Assembly: GCA_004557285.1 (NCBI GenBank)
Contig: SFEK01000074.1
Coordinates: 1 to 9,498 of the forward strand
Reading direction: 5' to 3'
Length of the DNA: 9,498 bases
DNA from: Bacteroidales bacterium
GTDB taxonomy: Bacteria; Bacteroidota; Bacteroidia; Bacteroidales; Bacteroidaceae
Position 1 is the first letter of the stretch, and each line of letters begins with the position of its first letter. Under the pieces are notes generated by a model. It searched no databases. It was not told where the DNA came from and worked only from the letters and a program-made list of their open reading frames with translations. Shown one piece after another: positions 1-6,538 of this stretch. The position numbers were made by a program, and so were the translations under genes.

Positions 1-486
1 CTGGTCGGTAAGGTCTTCCACCATCTGTGTCACCAGTTCCTCTTGCACAGCAGTGAGCGACTGCGTGGTTTCAAATGAGGTTGTGGCTGTAAACTGTTTT
101 TCGAAATCCTCGCTATGGTTAGCGTTGTTGGTAAACCTGACATTCACCGTCATCGAAAGTTCAGCCTGTGCAGAATGTCCTTCGGCCGTAACAGCCTTGT
201 TGCGCTGAGAGTATTGTGTAATCTCACCCTCAATCTTCAAGTCACCATTACGTTTCACCTGTATCAGGCGCGTGTGGTTGGCAAAGACATCTTTCAGTTT
301 GTTGTTGAAAATGCCCGACATCGGTCCCCACACATAGCTCGATCTGATGGGAAAGTCTGCAATTTGTATGGTTTTGGTCTTGTTATAGTCGATACTGGCA
401 CCATTAAAGGTGTATGACATCTTACAGGCACTCAGCACGACAAGCACGAAGGCTGTCAACAAGATGATTGGTTTGCTCATTTTCAT
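1..486 (-). CDS. lptE: LptE-family LPS-assembly outer-membrane lipoprotein (3' end cut by window edge)
   Basis: LptE plugs the LptD barrel in the outer membrane and helps insert lipopolysaccharide. The 162 visible residues begin with a lipoprotein signal: charged start MKMSK, a hydrophobic stretch, then lipobox LSAC with the lipidated Cys at residue 21. The mature part has the family's pattern of a beta strand after the Cys (SYTFNGASID), a YVWGPMSGIFNNKL segment, and a 'DLKIEGEITQYSQ' strand, then ends in a helical part (VQEELVTQMVEDLTDQ). The frame is still open at position 1, so only the C-terminus is missing. ATG at 486 is chosen; ATG at 480 would remove just two residues. It follows the sigma-54 activator stop by 31 nt, so the two are probably cotranscribed. 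The LptE call rests on lipobox, segment pattern, size and the known Bacteroidales gene order; no structure-level check was possible. Confidence 0.85.
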   Translation of the reverse strand, partial: MKMSKPIILLTAFVLVVLSACKMSYTFNGASIDYNKTKTIQIADFPIRSSYVWGPMSGIFNNKLKDVFANHTRLIQVKRNGDLKIEGEITQYSQRNKAVTAEGHSAQAELSMTVNVRFTNNANHSEDFEKQFTATTSFETTQSLTAVQEELVTQMVEDLTDQ

Positions 487-517
487 GTATGCGGCACAGT
501 TGCTTCTTTTGTTCTAC

Positions 518-1813
518 CTATTTGATTTTCAGCTGTTTGATCTTCCTGTACAGTGTACGGTCGGATATACCCAGTTCTTGGGCCGCTTTCTTGCGGTTTC
601 CACCATTGCGTTCCAAGGCTTTTTCTATCATCTGCCGGCTCAGGTTCTCCAGGTTAAGACTATCTATGTTCAGTGGCTCAACGCCCCTTGCTTCATGATG
701 CTGCGATTCCGTCTGCAGCGGTTCGGCATATATGGCCTCCGAGATTTCCTCTGCCACGGCATCCTGCACGACAGGTGATATTCGGGGATGCTCGCACACA
801 TCATTCCGTTGCCCTGTATAGATAGACGGCATCATGTCTTTAGAGACTGACGGTTGATGGCTTCCCTTGGCATCAAGCTGTTTTTTCAGTTCGTTCATGT
901 CGCGCCTCAAATCGCTCACATTGCCTCTTAGTTCATAAAGAATCTTGTAGAGCAGTTCGCGTTCGCTTTCAAACGAATGGCTGTTCGACTGGTGGTTGAC
1001 CATGGCCAACTGCGTACTTTCCGCATCCTCGGGAATAAAGCGGTGGATGGCTTCACCACTGATGACACGTTCTTCGCTCAACACCGACATCTGCTCGGTA
1101 ATGTTTTTGAGCTGGCGCACATTGCCCGGCCACTTGTATTTCATCATCACCGCCTTGGCTTCGTCAGAGAGGGTGATTTTGGGCAGATTGTATTTTTCAG
1201 CCATCTGCAGGGCAAATAGGCGGAAAAGCAGCAGGATGTCTTCACCACGGTTCCTCAGTGGAGGCATCTGTATAGGGATGGTATTCAGACGATAGTACAG
1301 GTCTTCACGAAAACGGCCTTCGCTCACGGCCTTGCGCATGTTGACATTGGTAGCAGCCACCACCCTGACATCCGTTTTCATAATTTGCTGCCCACCCACA
1401 CGGATATACTCACCGTTCTCAAGCACGCGCAGCAGGCGCGCCTGTGTTGGAAGCGGCAGCTCGCCTACCTCGTCAAGGAATATCGTACCCTTGTTGGCCA
1501 CACCAAAATATCCCTCACTCTCGCCTATGGCACCTGTAAAGGCACCCTTTTCATGTCCGAAGAGTTCGCTGTCGATGGTACCCTCGGGTATTGACCCACA
1601 GTTGATGGCAAAATAGCGTTCTCTGCGTCGGGGTGAATTGTCGTGGATAATGCGTGGAATGATTTCCTTGCCCACTCCACTTTCGCCAATGATCAATACA
1701 GACAAATTGGTCGGTGCCACCTGCAAGGCGACATCGATGGCACGGTTCAACTCGTCGTTGTTGCCGACGATATTGTAACGTTGTTTGATTTTCTGAAGTT
1801 CTGCAATGTTCAT
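518..1813 (-). CDS. Sigma-54-dependent transcriptional activator without receiver domain (AAA+ plus Fis-type HTH)
   Basis: This 431-residue protein is a bacterial enhancer-binding ATPase that remodels RpoN-holoenzyme for open-complex formation. The AAA+ domain begins almost at the N-terminus. Visible motifs are Walker A GESGVGKE (43-50), the sigma-54 contact loop GAFTGA (90-95), Walker B TIFLDEV (110-116), the arginine-finger region FREDLYYRL (168-176) and sensor II WPGNVRQL (228-235), all intact. Residues 281-316 form a charged, probably coiled-coil stretch, followed by a low-conservation linker to about 385. A Fis-type helix-turn-helix (397-431, with AAQELGISDRTLYRKI) ends the protein. There is no REC, PAS or GAF domain, so activity cannot be set by phosphorylation of a fused receiver; expression level, a partner or a ligand are the alternatives. 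ATG at 1813 is the only usable start, since the next in-frame Met is residue 145. Function is certain at family level; target genes are unknown. Confidence 0.93.
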   Translation of the reverse strand: MNIAELQKIKQRYNIVGNNDELNRAIDVALQVAPTNLSVLIIGESGVGKEIIPRIIHDNSPRRRERYFAINCGSIPEGTIDSELFGHEKGAFTGAIGESEGYFGVANKGTIFLDEVGELPLPTQARLLRVLENGEYIRVGGQQIMKTDVRVVAATNVNMRKAVSEGRFREDLYYRLNTIPIQMPPLRNRGEDILLLFRLFALQMAEKYNLPKITLSDEAKAVMMKYKWPGNVRQLKNITEQMSVLSEERVISGEAIHRFIPEDAESTQLAMVNHQSNSHSFESERELLYKILYELRGNVSDLRRDMNELKKQLDAKGSHQPSVSKDMMPSIYTGQRNDVCEHPRISPVVQDAVAEEISEAIYAEPLQTESQHHEARGVEPLNIDSLNLENLSRQMIEKALERNGGNRKKAAQELGISDRTLYRKIKQLKIK

Positions 1814-1821
1814 TTAGCTTA

Positions 1822-1829
1822 CAAAATTA
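1822..1829 (-). promoter_or_regulatory. Candidate internal promoter (-7 box) before the sigma-54 activator
   Basis: On the minus strand this reads TAATTTTG, an exact match to the Bacteroidetes primary-sigma -7 consensus TAnnTTTG. It lies in the 119-nt gap between the membrane protein and the activator, in a very A/T-rich tract. No clear TTG-type -33 element is visible at the usual distance. The box ends only 8 nt before the ATG, so a transcript from it would have almost no leader. Confidence 0.4.
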
Positions 1830-1932
1830 CTTATTTTATTTGAAATACTTGCATCATCTCTACATTTTTTGCAGTTTTGACACTTATTTCGATGTCTTCA
1901 TGTCCATTTCGGTATTGGCTGGTGCCCACAGA

Positions 1933-2916
1933 TTATTTACGTTCCAGTTTGATCAGCAGCAATCCGATGGCCGTCCAAATCAGTTCTCTTAGTCTGACAA
2001 TGAGTGCCACAAAGATGCCGGCACTGGCCGACATGGCCAGCCCTGCCGTTGACATGAGGAAACCTCCCTCTCTGCCTCCAAGTTGCAAGGGCATGAAGAA
2101 AAGCATGTTGGCAAACAAGCTGGTGAAGGCCAGGATAAGCACACATTGCACAAAATCCACATCGGGCATGAGCACCAGGAGCACAAACATGATTTCGAGC
2201 GACGACACAATGCGGCATGAAAGTTCCAGCAACACTGCTGACACAAAGGTTCGCTTGTTCTGCCTGTGCAATGCGGCAATCTGTTTATCCACAGTGGTCA
2301 ACTGCTCCTGATGTTTTTCCACAAAGCCTTTTGCCCAGCGTGATATGCCAGGCAAGCGTTTCAGCAGGTTCATCACGCTCACGGCTATTCCCTTGCGATA
2401 GCCCTTCAGGAAGAACCACACACCCAGCAGACAGAAGGCTGTGACCAGTGTCAGCAGGATGCCGATAAAGACATTGAGCGGTTCGGTGATCAGATATAAA
2501 GCCACAGACAGCAGCCAGAAGAGGAAATGGCTGAAGATGTGGGTCATGGCATAGAGGATGACCGACGACGATGCCCGCTCTGCCCCGATATGTGGTGAGA
2601 GCGACATCACCCGATAAGGCTCTCCGCCCATCAGTCCACCCGGTGTGGCATAGTTGAGGGCAAATCCCGACACCGTGATTTTATAGAGCCACCAGAACTT
2701 GATGGGCGGTTTTTCTTCAGTTCCACTCCTGATGATGATATACCAGGTGGCGGTGTTGAATACATACAAGAATGCCCACAAGACGATGACAGCAAAAAAC
2801 CAATAGCCTGCACGGCACAGTCCGCTCCACACCTCCTTGAAATCGAGCTGTGTGACCATTACTGCCAGCACCACGATGCCGAACAGAAAGAACCCATTTT
2901 GATATCTTTTCTTCAT
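1933..2916 (-). CDS. Polytopic membrane protein of the LPG-synthase transmembrane / flippase-like family (PF03706 type)
   Basis: A 327-residue inner-membrane protein with roughly eight hydrophobic segments, the first at about residues 8-24 and the second at 37-62, ending in a short basic tail (KLERK). Two family-typical loop signatures are present: TPGGLMGGEPYR (91-102) after the third segment, and QLGGREGG (278-285) before the last pair of segments. Members resemble the membrane part of MprF and are usually annotated as lysylphosphatidylglycerol synthase transmembrane or flippase-like proteins. This one has no soluble synthase domain, so it is more likely to move or bind a lipid than to aminoacylate one; the substrate is unknown. 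ATG at 2916 is 15 nt after the pdxA stop, with AAGGG a few bases upstream, so it is translated from the same message as pdxA. Confidence 0.85.
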   Translation of the reverse strand: MKKRYQNGFFLFGIVVLAVMVTQLDFKEVWSGLCRAGYWFFAVIVLWAFLYVFNTATWYIIIRSGTEEKPPIKFWWLYKITVSGFALNYATPGGLMGGEPYRVMSLSPHIGAERASSSVILYAMTHIFSHFLFWLLSVALYLITEPLNVFIGILLTLVTAFCLLGVWFFLKGYRKGIAVSVMNLLKRLPGISRWAKGFVEKHQEQLTTVDKQIAALHRQNKRTFVSAVLLELSCRIVSSLEIMFVLLVLMPDVDFVQCVLILAFTSLFANMLFFMPLQLGGREGGFLMSTAGLAMSASAGIFVALIVRLRELIWTAIGLLLIKLERK

Positions 2917-2931
2917 CTCAACCCTTGTTCA

Positions 2932-4041
2932 TCACTTGCTGCCTTCTTTCGGTGATTTGGGCACAGAGAAACGCACCTTGTCGCTGTCGTCCCTGCGCTC
3001 ATGGTAGAGTTTGGGCAACGGGTTGGCAAAAGGCTCATCATAGCAGGCACGGTTGCGCCAGATGTCAATGGCCTCGTAAATGGCATGACGGAAAGAGTTT
3101 TCATCAGCGATGCCCTTGCCTGCAATTTCATAGGCTGTTCCATGGTCGGGCGATGTACGCACCAATGGCAGGCCTGCAGTATAATTGACCCCACCGCCCA
3201 AGTCAAGGCATTTGAACGGTGCCAGTCCCTGGTCGTGATACATGGCCAACACACCATCGAAGGCCAAATAGCCGTCGTGGGCAAAGAAGCCGTCGGCAGC
3301 GTAAGGGCCGTATGCACATACACCCTGTGCAGCAAGTTCTTGGATAGCTGGCATGATGATGTTCTGCTCCTCCTCGCCCAGCAGCCCGTTGTCGCCGGCA
3401 TGGGGATTGAGGGCAAGCACGGCAATGCGGGGATTAGATATACGGAAATCGCGTTTGAGCGACTGATGGAAGATTTTGGCTTTCTCCACAATGGTTTCCT
3501 TGTTGATGGCAGCTGCCACATCCTTGATGGGCAGATGTGTGGTGACCAGTGCCACCCTCAAGTTCTCGTTGAGCAATATCATCAATGCCTTTTGGTCTTG
3601 TCCTATCCTCTGCTCAATATATTCGGTATGTCCGCAGAAGTTGAATCCTTCGCACTGGATATTGTTTTTGTTGATAGGAGCAGTCACCAGCACGTCATAG
3701 CCATTGTTCTTGTAGTCTTCCATGGCGCGCTCCAAGGCTTTGAAGGCGGCCAGTCCTGCCTCTTTCGATGGTTTGCCCATGTCCACCTTCACATCCTCAT
3801 CAAAGGTGGCCAGAAGGTTGAGCTTTCCGTGCTTGGCCTCTTCGGCACTGTTGATGATGGTGAAGTTGCCCTGAATGTCGAGGGCATTGCGGTGGTAGGC
3901 CGCAACCTTGGGCGACCCATAGACAATCGGCGTACACAGTTCGAGCATAGCCGGCTCGGCAAAAGTCTTGAATATCACTTCGTAACCTATGCCGTTTGTA
4001 TCTCCGTGTGTGATGGCCACACGTGGTTTTGTATTTTCCAT
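2932..4041 (-). CDS. pdxA: 4-hydroxythreonine-4-phosphate dehydrogenase PdxA
   Basis: PdxA oxidises 4-phosphohydroxy-L-threonine with NAD to a product that decarboxylates and is joined with deoxyxylulose phosphate by PdxJ, giving pyridoxine phosphate in the DXP-dependent vitamin B6 pathway. The protein has 369 residues, a little longer than the roughly 330 of the E. coli enzyme. The N-terminal signature ITHGDTNGIGYEV (10-22) is present. The three divalent-metal histidines are visible as TTHLP (H169), NPHAG (H214) and YHDQG (H269), matching H166, H211 and H266 of the E. coli enzyme, and GHTE is at 137-140. The C-terminal 25 residues or so are charged and look like a disordered extension. ATG at 4041 fits because the family signature starts at once. 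It lies 56 nt after the DUF4837 gene and 15 nt before the membrane-protein gene. The enzyme is cytosolic and homodimeric in characterised members. Confidence 0.96.
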   Translation of the reverse strand: MENTKPRVAITHGDTNGIGYEVIFKTFAEPAMLELCTPIVYGSPKVAAYHRNALDIQGNFTIINSAEEAKHGKLNLLATFDEDVKVDMGKPSKEAGLAAFKALERAMEDYKNNGYDVLVTAPINKNNIQCEGFNFCGHTEYIEQRIGQDQKALMILLNENLRVALVTTHLPIKDVAAAINKETIVEKAKIFHQSLKRDFRISNPRIAVLALNPHAGDNGLLGEEEQNIIMPAIQELAAQGVCAYGPYAADGFFAHDGYLAFDGVLAMYHDQGLAPFKCLDLGGGVNYTAGLPLVRTSPDHGTAYEIAGKGIADENSFRHAIYEAIDIWRNRACYDEPFANPLPKLYHERRDDSDKVRFSVPKSPKEGSK

Positions 4042-4076
4042 TTTCTTTATCTGTTATTTGTCGGTTTTACCATATT

Positions 4077-4084
4077 CAAATATA
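4077..4084 (-). promoter_or_regulatory. Candidate internal promoter (-7 box) before pdxA
   Basis: Minus-strand TATATTTG matches TAnnTTTG exactly and sits in the 56-nt gap upstream of pdxA, which would give a leader of about 30 nt. No convincing -33 TTG lies 19-23 nt upstream, so this may be a weak or chance match in an A/T-rich spacer. Confidence 0.3.
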
Positions 4085-4097
4085 TCCAGTGAGCAGA

Positions 4098-5063
4098 TCA
4101 TCTGCATCTAAGGGTATAGAGCAATGCTTCTGCCTGTTTCATCAGATTGCGTTTCTTCATCTCAGGAGCATAAACAAAGGCTTCTGCCACGACCAGCCGT
4201 TGCCTTGCGCTGTCAGCCAGGACATGAGCCACAAACGGTCCACCCATCGCATCACCACGCATCTCCCATAGTCCGCGGCATATCATGATGGTGCGTCCGT
4301 GTGCTTTCACCGTTCTGGCTATCACGCCCTGCCTCACGGTCTGCATATACATGCCTTGGCATTCGCCGGGCATGTTTTCGCGCATCACGCTATCACGGAC
4401 ACAACAGAACGACGCTTCATCCATCGACAGGCCGGTACAGGTGTATATGCAGAGGCTTTTCATTCCCCTAGGGGCATTGTCAGAGCACCACACAAACTGT
4501 CTTCCACGCTTCATGGCTATCATGTCCTTGGGTACTTTGATGCGGCATTGCATCATGCTGTCAATGGCCTTTTCGGCTTTGGCATTGCTTCCTTTTCCCA
4601 TGGCCGTCAAGGCCATTTTCATTTCCGCACAGTTCAGCACATCACGCATCCTGCCACCATGTTTGCCCATAGCCTTGCTGAGCGACGTGACCGAGGGGGC
4701 ATTGACATACACCACCGTCTGTCCTGTGGTCCACACGTTTCTGGCATATCTGATGCCGGTGGTCTTGCCATGCGCATCATCCACTGTCACCCACACGATA
4801 TTGCGGGTCAGTCGGGTGGCGGCATCCGGCGTGTCTTTGTTGACCCTCACCACATCAAAGGCAGGTTCTTCCTGAGGCAGACCTTCCACCGCCAGCGAGA
4901 GCACGCTGTCCATCATTGCCGCTGCCAGGGGGTCGCTGCAAACCACTGCCACCTCATAGGGCTTGCCTACGACAGAGGTCAACTGTTGTAGGTGTTGTTG
5001 CCGGCAGGCTGTCAACAGCAGCACAGCCGTCAGCAGTGTGATGATGACCGATGAATGTTTCAA
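4098..5063 (-). CDS. DUF4837-family lipoprotein, Cys- and Met-rich
   Basis: A 321-residue predicted lipoprotein of unknown function that resembles the Bacteroidetes family DUF4837. The N-terminus is a lipoprotein signal (MKHSS, hydrophobic core, lipobox LTAC with Cys20), so the mature protein is anchored in the envelope. The C-terminal half has the recognisable RGLWEMRGDAMGGPFVAH block (263-280), then a helix-rich end with AEAFVYAPEMKKRNLMKQAEALL. The mature part has 11 further cysteines (42, 145, 173, 193, 205, 209, 220, 221, 235, 262, 320) and many methionines, unusual for an exported protein. The start is TTG at 5063, which overlaps the rlmN stop as TTGA. There is no ATG between the preceding in-frame stop and this codon, and any later Met would remove the signal peptide. 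Tight coupling to rlmN suggests coordinated translation, but no functional link is known to me. Confidence 0.82.
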   Translation of the reverse strand: MKHSSVIITLLTAVLLLTACRQQHLQQLTSVVGKPYEVAVVCSDPLAAAMMDSVLSLAVEGLPQEEPAFDVVRVNKDTPDAATRLTRNIVWVTVDDAHGKTTGIRYARNVWTTGQTVVYVNAPSVTSLSKAMGKHGGRMRDVLNCAEMKMALTAMGKGSNAKAEKAIDSMMQCRIKVPKDMIAMKRGRQFVWCSDNAPRGMKSLCIYTCTGLSMDEASFCCVRDSVMRENMPGECQGMYMQTVRQGVIARTVKAHGRTIMICRGLWEMRGDAMGGPFVAHVLADSARQRLVVAEAFVYAPEMKKRNLMKQAEALLYTLRCR

Positions 5064-6103
5064 CTCCTTGTTCCCTCTTTTTTGGCCGTACTCAACAGTC
5101 CGCAGGCGGCAAAGATGTCTTGTCCCCTGCTCGCCCTGATGGTGGTGAATATGCCATGTGCGGTGAGATAGTCGCGCAGACTTTCCATCTTGCTGTCATC
5201 GGCGCCATGCAGTTCGGTACCGGGAATATGATGGAAGCGTATCAGATTGATGCGGCAGTCGAGCCCGCGCAGCAGTTTCACGATTTCCTTAGCGTGCAGG
5301 TGCGAGTCGTTGAGCCCTCCGAACACGATATATTCGAACGACAGGCGGCGCTGATGACTGAAGTCGTAGTTGCGCAGCAGTTCCACCACTTCGGCAATGG
5401 GCATACCTTTTTCGGCAGGCATCAGCATGGCCCTCTGCTCATGCAGAGGCGAATGCAGACTGATGGCCACATGGCACTCGCTTTCTTCGATAAAGCGGCG
5501 CAGCTTGTTTTTCACGCCCACACTGCTCACCGTAATGCGTTTGGGACTCCAGGCATAGGCATAGTCGGCCGTCAATATCTCGGTGGCTCTGAGCACATTG
5601 TCGAGATTGTCCATAGGTTCTCCCTGCCCCATGAACACGATGTTGGTCAAGTGTTCACGCTCCGGCAGCGCATACACTTGGTTAAGGATGTCGCCCGCTG
5701 TCAGACTGCCTTCAAATCCCTGCTTGCCGGTCTGGCAGAAAAGGCAGTTCATCTTGCAGCCCACTTGCGACGAGACACACAACGTGGCGCGGTCTTTGTC
5801 TGGAATATATACGGTTTCCACAAACTTCCCGCTGCGCGTGGGGAAAAGGTATTTCACCGTACCGTCAACAGAAGCCATACGGTCAACGGGCATCATGCAG
5901 CCCACTTCGTAGCCGGCCTTCAGCTTTTCGCGGTTTGCTTTAGACAGATTGGTCATCTCGTCGATAGTGGTCACATGCCTGCGGTAAAGCCAGTCGGCTA
6001 TCTGTCCGCCGGCAAAGGCTGGCATACCGAGCGATTTCGCAACTTCTTTCAGTTCGTCGCGGTTCATGCCCATTAGGGGTGTCTTGATGCTGTCCATTTC
6101 CAT
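5060..6103 (-). CDS. rlmN: Dual-specificity 23S rRNA (A2503-C2) / tRNA (A37-C2) methyltransferase RlmN
   Basis: RlmN is a radical-SAM enzyme that methylates C2 of A2503 in 23S rRNA and of A37 in some tRNAs. From ATG 6103 the protein has 347 residues. In that numbering the 4Fe-4S cysteines are C116, C120 and C123 in GCKMNCLFC. The two cysteines of the methyl-transfer chemistry are C109 (in TLCVSSQ) and C334 (in AACGLL), matching C118 and C355 of E. coli RlmN. GKQGFEG, FMGQGEPMDN, ISLHSP and FHHIPG blocks are also present. The motif after the catalytic Cys is GLL rather than the proteobacterial GQL, which I regard as normal for Bacteroidetes. The frame stays open upstream to a TTG at 6136, but that codon lies upstream of a promoter-like box. 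ATG 6103 or 6097 is therefore the likely start. The last codon overlaps the next gene's TTG start. Confidence 0.95.
   Translation of the reverse strand: MEMDSIKTPLMGMNRDELKEVAKSLGMPAFAGGQIADWLYRRHVTTIDEMTNLSKANREKLKAGYEVGCMMPVDRMASVDGTVKYLFPTRSGKFVETVYIPDKDRATLCVSSQVGCKMNCLFCQTGKQGFEGSLTAGDILNQVYALPEREHLTNIVFMGQGEPMDNLDNVLRATEILTADYAYAWSPKRITVSSVGVKNKLRRFIEESECHVAISLHSPLHEQRAMLMPAEKGMPIAEVVELLRNYDFSHQRRLSFEYIVFGGLNDSHLHAKEIVKLLRGLDCRINLIRFHHIPGTELHGADDSKMESLRDYLTAHGIFTTIRASRGQDIFAACGLLSTAKKEGTRS
5064..5069 (-). promoter_or_regulatory. Shine-Dalgarno-like AAGGAG abutting the TTG start of the DUF4837 gene
   Basis: The minus strand reads AAGGAG immediately followed by TTG. A perfect anti-SD match is uncommon in Bacteroidetes leaders, and zero spacing to the start is not functional in the usual model. 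Translation may instead depend on ribosomes terminating at the overlapping rlmN TGA. This is the only visible ribosome-binding-like sequence for that start. Confidence 0.35.
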
Positions 6104-6122
6104 TTTTTCTGTTTCTGAATTG

Positions 6123-6156
6123 CAAAGATTACGCAAATCGAGTGCAGAAGCACCAA
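6123..6156 (-). promoter_or_regulatory. Candidate proximal rlmN promoter
   Basis: The minus strand has TTG (6156-6154), about 22 nt of spacer, then TAATCTTTG (6131-6123). This resembles the Bacteroidetes -33/-7 arrangement, although the -7 box has a three-base spacer (TAnnnTTTG) instead of two. A transcript from here would have a leader of roughly 15 nt to ATG 6103, which argues against the TTG at 6136 as translation start. Confidence 0.4.
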
Positions 6157-6196
6157 GCTTGCTTGAGTGTTATGCCGAGATGCAGCTAATCTTCTG

Positions 6197-6204
6197 CAAA
6201 GGTA
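6197..6204 (-). promoter_or_regulatory. Candidate main promoter (-7 box) of the rlmN cluster
   Basis: The minus strand reads TACCTTTG followed by CA, a perfect and very typical TAnnTTTG box. Upstream are an eight-T run and a TTG about 24 nt away, slightly beyond the usual spacing. The implied leader to ATG 6103 is about 85-90 nt. It is the best promoter match in the window. Confidence 0.55.
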
Positions 6205-6255
6205 CGGAAAAAAAACGACATGTAACGGCAAGTAAGCATAATTATATTAAAATTC

Positions 6256-6278
6256 AAGGTTTGGACATGCCAAACCTT
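6256..6278. repeat. Perfect 9-bp inverted repeat with 5-nt loop
   Basis: AAGGTTTGG (6256-6264) and CCAAACCTT (6270-6278) are exact reverse complements around ACATG. On the minus strand the hairpin is followed by GAATTTTAATATAATT, a weak T-rich tract, so it could be a back-up terminator for the cohesin-like gene. It also lies about 50 nt upstream of the TACCTTTG box, where a regulator could bind. The sequence cannot decide between these. Confidence 0.55.
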
Positions 6279-6326
6279 CAACCGTCCCTATATATATAAT
6301 AAGGTATAAGAGAAAAAACGAAAGAA

Positions 6327-6368
6327 AATGGGCGAGGATTATGATTGTAGAAAAGCACCTCGCCCATT
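6327..6368 (-). terminator. Hairpin terminator of the cohesin-like gene
   Basis: Arms AATGGGCGAGG (6327-6337) and CCTCGCCCATT (6358-6368) pair over 11 bp without mismatch, enclosing a 20-nt loop. In the minus-strand transcript the stem is followed by TTCTTTCGTTTTTTCTC, so this is an intrinsic terminator for transcription coming from the gene ending at 6539. On the plus strand the flank is not T-rich, so it is directional. Confidence 0.8.
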
Positions 6369-6449
6369 ATCAATTGAATATTAATAACCTATTTTGTGTA
6401 TGAAATGAGAAAATCCGGAGAATATTAAAAGACCGAATTGTTCCCTTGA

Positions 6450-6461
6450 GGACCGAAGTCC
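6450..6461 (-). other. UUCG tetraloop hairpin in the 3' UTR
   Basis: The minus-strand RNA reads GGAC-UUCG-GUCC, a four-base-pair stem closed by the C(UUCG)G tetraloop, which is exceptionally stable for its size. The loop motif TTCGGTC recurs at 6437-6431. It lies about 78 nt beyond the stop codon of the cohesin-like gene and about 80 nt before the terminator. Confidence 0.5.
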
Positions 6462-6481
6462 ACCACATAGGTAAATATTCT

Positions 6482-6509
6482 CATTCCACAGCCTCACGGC
6501 TATTCAATG
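6482..6509 (-). other. Stem with internal loop just after the cohesin-like stop codon
   Basis: Outer arms CATT/AATG (6482-6485, 6506-6509) and inner arms centred on AGCC/GGCT (6490-6493, 6498-6501) with a 4-nt loop form an interrupted hairpin. One extra G-U pair and an A-U pair are possible only in the minus-strand RNA. It starts about 30 nt after the stop and has no T-run, so it is more likely a mRNA-stability structure than a terminator. Confidence 0.35.
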
Positions 6510-6538
6510 GAATCTATTATATATACTTAACCTCAGCG

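Larger units (their letters stand above)
6104..6538. other. 435-nt gene-free region between rlmN and the cohesin-like gene
   Basis: No convincing coding sequence is visible on either strand. Read along minus-strand transcription it contains, in order: a 3' UTR with two short hairpins (6482-6509 and 6450-6461), the strong hairpin and T-rich tract at 6327-6368, an A/T-rich stretch with a TATATATATA run near 6290-6298, a perfect 9-bp inverted repeat (6256-6278), and two TAnnTTTG-like boxes (6197-6204, 6123-6131) facing rlmN. It separates two transcription units. Confidence 0.7.

Noticed and set aside
1910..1930. Sigma-54-like promoter before the activator (autoregulation)
   Set aside because: GGGCAC resembles the -24 element, but the expected GC-containing -12 element is missing at the right distance.
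3001..4092. A 363-codon open frame on the plus strand
   Set aside because: It is fully antisense to pdxA, whose catalytic residues and length are intact. The antisense protein has no recognisable domain.
5051..6076. A 341-codon open frame on the plus strand
   Set aside because: It is antisense to rlmN, which has all expected motifs. The antisense reading is His- and Gln-rich without domain character.
6066..6299. Short plus-strand frame of 77 codons across the rlmN promoter region
   Set aside because: It begins inside rlmN on the opposite strand, crosses both promoter boxes and has no coding character.
6391..6400. Plus-strand TATTTTG as a -7 box
   Set aside because: It is one base short of TAnnTTTG and no plus-strand gene follows.
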